From: Sphingobacterium lactis
Lineage (GTDB): Bacteria > Bacteroidota > Bacteroidia > Sphingobacteriales > Sphingobacteriaceae
Length of the DNA stretch: 64,000 bases
Assembly: GCF_011046555.1 (NCBI RefSeq)
Contig: NZ_CP049246.1
Location: forward strand, 2,976,001 to 3,040,000
Direction of reading: 5' to 3'
The translations under genes and the position numbers were made by a program. Each line of letters opens with the position of its first letter. Position 1 is the first letter of the stretch. A model generated the notes under the pieces. It made no database searches. It had not been told where the DNA came from and was given only the letters and a program-made list of their open reading frames with translations. This document shows positions 61,453 through 64,000 of the stretch, one piece after another.

Positions 61453-63633
61453 ATGGAAAAAATCAATTGTGAGGATGAACGTATTCAATTCTTAGGCCAG
61501 GTACAAGCTATCGGTTTTTTGTTGGTTACGGATTCATCCGGAAAAATATTGGCTGTAAGTGATAATTTTGACCAATTTGTCCAAGGCATTGATTTGTCAA
61601 CGATAATTGACCGCAATATAGCGGAGTTGAATCTATTGGATCTCCATGGAAAAATTATTTCGGAATTTATCCATTCTACCGTCACAGAACGAAAGTCTGC
61701 ACAGTTGGTTGAAGTTGCTGACCAGTCCATGCATTTCACACTCAGTCAGCTGAACGATTTGTATTACTTTGAATTTGAGCGCTGTACCAGGAAAGAAAAA
61801 CTTCCCCTCTCGGTTTTCAATAACCGAATGATGGAACTGCAGTACGAAAAAGAACATGTATGGCAGTTATTGAGTAAGGTTATCTCCGAAAACTTACTGG
61901 TCGATCGGGTTATGGTCTACCAGTTCAATGAAGATAGTAGTGGTGTTGTTGTTGCTGAAACCCTGTTGTCTCCGGAATTGGACTCCTACTTGGGATTGAA
62001 TTATCCTGAATTTGACATTCCGAAACAGGCTAGGGAACTCTATAAACGAAAACATGTGCGCTTTATTGCTGACGTGAACCAAACGCCGGCACGACTTATT
62101 TCCAATGCGCAGCACGATATAGATCTGTCGACGATTTCCATCCGAAGCCTCTCACCTATCCATTTGCAATACATCCGCAATGCGGGTTTCGAATCCAGCA
62201 TCAGTTTTTCGATTATGATCAATGGAAAGCTTTGGGGGTTGATTTGCTGCCAGCATCGGACACCCCTGCACATCGATCGGGAGAGCAGGACGTTCGCTTT
62301 GATGCTGACCAATTTTGCGGCAAATCGTTTTCAGCAACTGAAGGATAAGAAACGCATCCAATATCTACAGGAGGTCCAGGAATTGGTACTGCTCCTAAAG
62401 GAGAAAGTCCTATTGAAGAGCAATTTCTTTCCTGAACTGAAACAATATGCCTCACATCTGCAGGAGATGCTTGGCGCAGATGGCATCGCCATTGGCTTTG
62501 ACGATGGCATCCACTTGGAAGGGACAACGATCGACAAAGAAGTGTTACGTTCGGTATTGCCCCTACTACGCGAGCAAGCGAAGGATGGCTTATTTACGGA
62601 CAATTCGTTAAGCAATCACCATCCGGCCATCTCTGCCGTCATCGGTAGCCAATTTCAAGGGATTGCTTTTTCCGAGATCGACGAGAACAGATCCTTTTTC
62701 ATTATCTGGTTCCGGAAGGAAATTCTTCTGGATCGCAATTGGGCCGGTAAACCGGAGAAATTCTATGAATTGGATAAGGAAATCAATAAACTGAAGCCAT
62801 CGCCACGCACCTCGTTCAACAGCTGGCGCGAACAGGTCAGCGGCACATCGCCGAAATGGACCAACCGCCAATTGCTGTTCATCGAACGCATCAAGCATGT
62901 CCTGCGAGAGGGTTTGATCAATAAGGCCACGGAGATCGATAACCTCAATAAGCAACTTATCGAACGGAACAACGCGCTGGATACCTATGCCTATACCATC
63001 AGTCATGACCTGAAGAATCCGTTATCGGCGATTAAGCTTTCGACGGAATTCCTACAGTTCAAGCGGGAGGTGAAGCCGGAGGCCATGGCCAAGATGACCA
63101 AGAATATTCTGGATTCCGTGGATATCATCCTGAACATGCTCGATAAGATTCATCAATTCTCCAAGGCTAGCGCATTCAATTTCGATGTGGAGACCGTTGA
63201 AACGGAGAATTTTATCCAAGAGATTGTCGATATGAGCAAGCACCGGTTCCAGGCACTACATGTTGATGTGCAATTGGGTGACTTGGTGCCTGTGAAAGGG
63301 GAAAGAACGTTGATCTATCAGCTCTTCCTGAATCTGGTTGGCAATGCGATTAAATACTCGTCAAAATCGCCAAATCCAGTCGTCCAGGTATCTTCCGCAA
63401 AAACGAACAACGGCACCATCTATACGATTCAGGATAACGGAATCGGTATGGCTGAAGAGGAACTGGAAACGGTTTTTGAGATCTTTAAGCGCATGTCCAA
63501 CTCAACGAACTTTGATGGTTCCGGTGTTGGTATGGCCATCGTAAAACGGATCACCGATAAATTGGGAATCGATATCAGTATCAAGAGTAAACTGGGCGAA
63601 GGCACGACGATCCGCTTGATGTTTCAAGACTAA
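61453..63633 (+). CDS. Bacteriophytochrome sensor histidine kinase
   Basis: A 726-residue PAS-GAF-PHY-kinase photoreceptor. The biliverdin-attachment Cys is at residue 6 (INCEDERIQFLGQVQAIGFL). The GAF domain has PEFDIP (185-190, PxSDIP variant with Phe for Ser), RSLSPIHLQYIRNAGFE and CCQHRTP with H268. The PHY tongue motif PRTSFNSWREQVSG is near 455. The kinase follows: H-box SHDLKNPL (His about 518), N-box LFLNLVGNAIKYSS, DNGIGM, and GSGVGMAIVKRI. It senses red/far-red light and autophosphorylates. I start at ATG 61453, which puts the Cys where canonical proteins have it. No response regulator or haem oxygenase is adjacent in the window. Confidence 0.94.
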   Translation: MEKINCEDERIQFLGQVQAIGFLLVTDSSGKILAVSDNFDQFVQGIDLSTIIDRNIAELNLLDLHGKIISEFIHSTVTERKSAQLVEVADQSMHFTLSQLNDLYYFEFERCTRKEKLPLSVFNNRMMELQYEKEHVWQLLSKVISENLLVDRVMVYQFNEDSSGVVVAETLLSPELDSYLGLNYPEFDIPKQARELYKRKHVRFIADVNQTPARLISNAQHDIDLSTISIRSLSPIHLQYIRNAGFESSISFSIMINGKLWGLICCQHRTPLHIDRESRTFALMLTNFAANRFQQLKDKKRIQYLQEVQELVLLLKEKVLLKSNFFPELKQYASHLQEMLGADGIAIGFDDGIHLEGTTIDKEVLRSVLPLLREQAKDGLFTDNSLSNHHPAISAVIGSQFQGIAFSEIDENRSFFIIWFRKEILLDRNWAGKPEKFYELDKEINKLKPSPRTSFNSWREQVSGTSPKWTNRQLLFIERIKHVLREGLINKATEIDNLNKQLIERNNALDTYAYTISHDLKNPLSAIKLSTEFLQFKREVKPEAMAKMTKNILDSVDIILNMLDKIHQFSKASAFNFDVETVETENFIQEIVDMSKHRFQALHVDVQLGDLVPVKGERTLIYQLFLNLVGNAIKYSSKSPNPVVQVSSAKTNNGTIYTIQDNGIGMAEEELETVFEIFKRMSNSTNFDGSGVGMAIVKRITDKLGIDISIKSKLGEGTTIRLMFQD

Positions 63634-63686
63634 ATTTGCCTGCATCCCTAACCGGGTTAACGGCGAGCAAATAGCTATAATACAAC

Positions 63687-63726
63687 AAAGGCCCTGATGG
63701 ATTTGAGATTCCTTAAGGGCCTTTTG
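63687..63726. terminator. Terminator after the phytochrome gene
   Basis: Arms AAAGGCCCT and AGGGCCTTT around an about 20-nt loop that itself can pair weakly, with T residues after the second arm. Confidence 0.7.
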
Positions 63727-63761
63727 CTTTACGTACTGGGTTTAAAATAGTTAGTGCATTC

Positions 63762-64000
63762 TTATTTTATGACAAAATCATGCAGATAGATTTTCTTGCT
63801 TTCGGCAAATAATACCTTAGGCTTTCCATTCGTCCAAAGTACACCGGTGGATTTTTGTCCGTTCTGGTAATTGCCAAGGACATAGACCTTTCCTGCGACC
63901 ACCTGAATAGCAGTTGCTTCTAGATTCTGTGTATGGGAAAGTTGGTAGAGCTTGGTTTTATTTTTGTACACCACGGCGATGCGCTTCCCATTCTTCTGGA
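63762..64000 (-). CDS. Partial C-terminal part of an unknown beta-repeat protein
   Basis: The frame is open to the window edge, so the N-terminus is missing. The visible about 78 residues include QVVAGKVYVLGNYQNGQKST, then GVLWTNGKPKVLFAESKKIYLHDFVIK. This pattern of VYVxG...GxxxxxVLWxNG is typical of beta-propeller-like repeats in Bacteroidota hypothetical proteins. Function unknown. Confidence 0.6.
   Translation of the reverse strand, partial: QKNGKRIAVVYKNKTKLYQLSHTQNLEATAIQVVAGKVYVLGNYQNGQKSTGVLWTNGKPKVLFAESKKIYLHDFVIK

Overview
The window looks like chromosomal DNA of a Bacteroidota species close to Sphingobacterium (Sphingobacteriaceae). The evidence is repeated TAnnTTTG promoter elements instead of E. 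coli-type -10 boxes, many lipoproteins with short lipobox signals, a GH92 mannosidase, carboxypeptidase-regulatory-domain outer membrane proteins, a FISUMP-type lipoprotein and an hpf-xerC pair. The genus is inferred; no rRNA or tRNA gene was recognised in the window.

Layout. 0.3-7.6 kb: GH92 alpha-mannosidase, an outer-membrane beta-barrel protein overlapping a quinone oxidoreductase, ferritin and a small conserved protein. 8-11 kb: hpf-xerC and class II fructose-bisphosphate aldolase. 10.8-17 kb: an ArsC/Spx-like protein with an M1 peptidase, small housekeeping genes, a serine beta-lactamase-like hydrolase, and an Rrf2 regulator with a truncated haemoglobin (probable nitric oxide response). 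17-24 kb: a compact uronate cluster (GH88, kduD-like SDR, DUF4861, kduI, divergent MFS transporter, LacI regulator) with two LacI-type operator candidates in the divergent promoter region. 24-28.6 kb: a thioredoxin-like protein, a membrane protein, and a tandemly duplicated lipoprotein block in which one copy has lost a metallopeptidase gene. 28.7-34.6 kb: a complete RND efflux operon (adaptor, pump, outer-membrane channel).

35.4-50.7 kb is the accessory core. The 3' end of mnmE holds TTCTGTATTGGGAAGTAA, the same gene end used as attachment site by SGI1-type islands. Degenerate copies of it recur at 41055 and 50679, which splits the following 13.9 kb into two tandem, A+T-rich islands. Island A (about 4.2 kb) carries a two-gene operon: an 899-residue ATPase with a McrB-like N-terminal module joined to an OLD/PtuA-like ABC-type ATPase, overlapping by 4 bp an HNH nuclease gene. 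Island B (about 9.6 kb) carries a GH30 glucanase, a truncated relaxase with a nested mobilisation ORF, an XRE regulator, a type III restriction-modification pair and a putative AbiC-like abortive-infection protein. No integrase is visible in either island. This is a layered anti-phage locus, and the ATPase-HNH pair is my best candidate for a poorly described system.

50.8-64 kb returns to core-like genes: lipoproteins, a DinB protein, an M48-like metallopeptidase, a degenerate DEAD-box-like protein that has lost most catalytic motifs, an ECF sigma factor, a lipocalin and a bacteriophytochrome histidine kinase. It is interrupted at 54-55 kb by a 468-bp tandem repeat with nested palindromes that resemble an element upstream of mnmE. 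All functional calls rest on motif recognition by eye; no database search or GC calculation was run.
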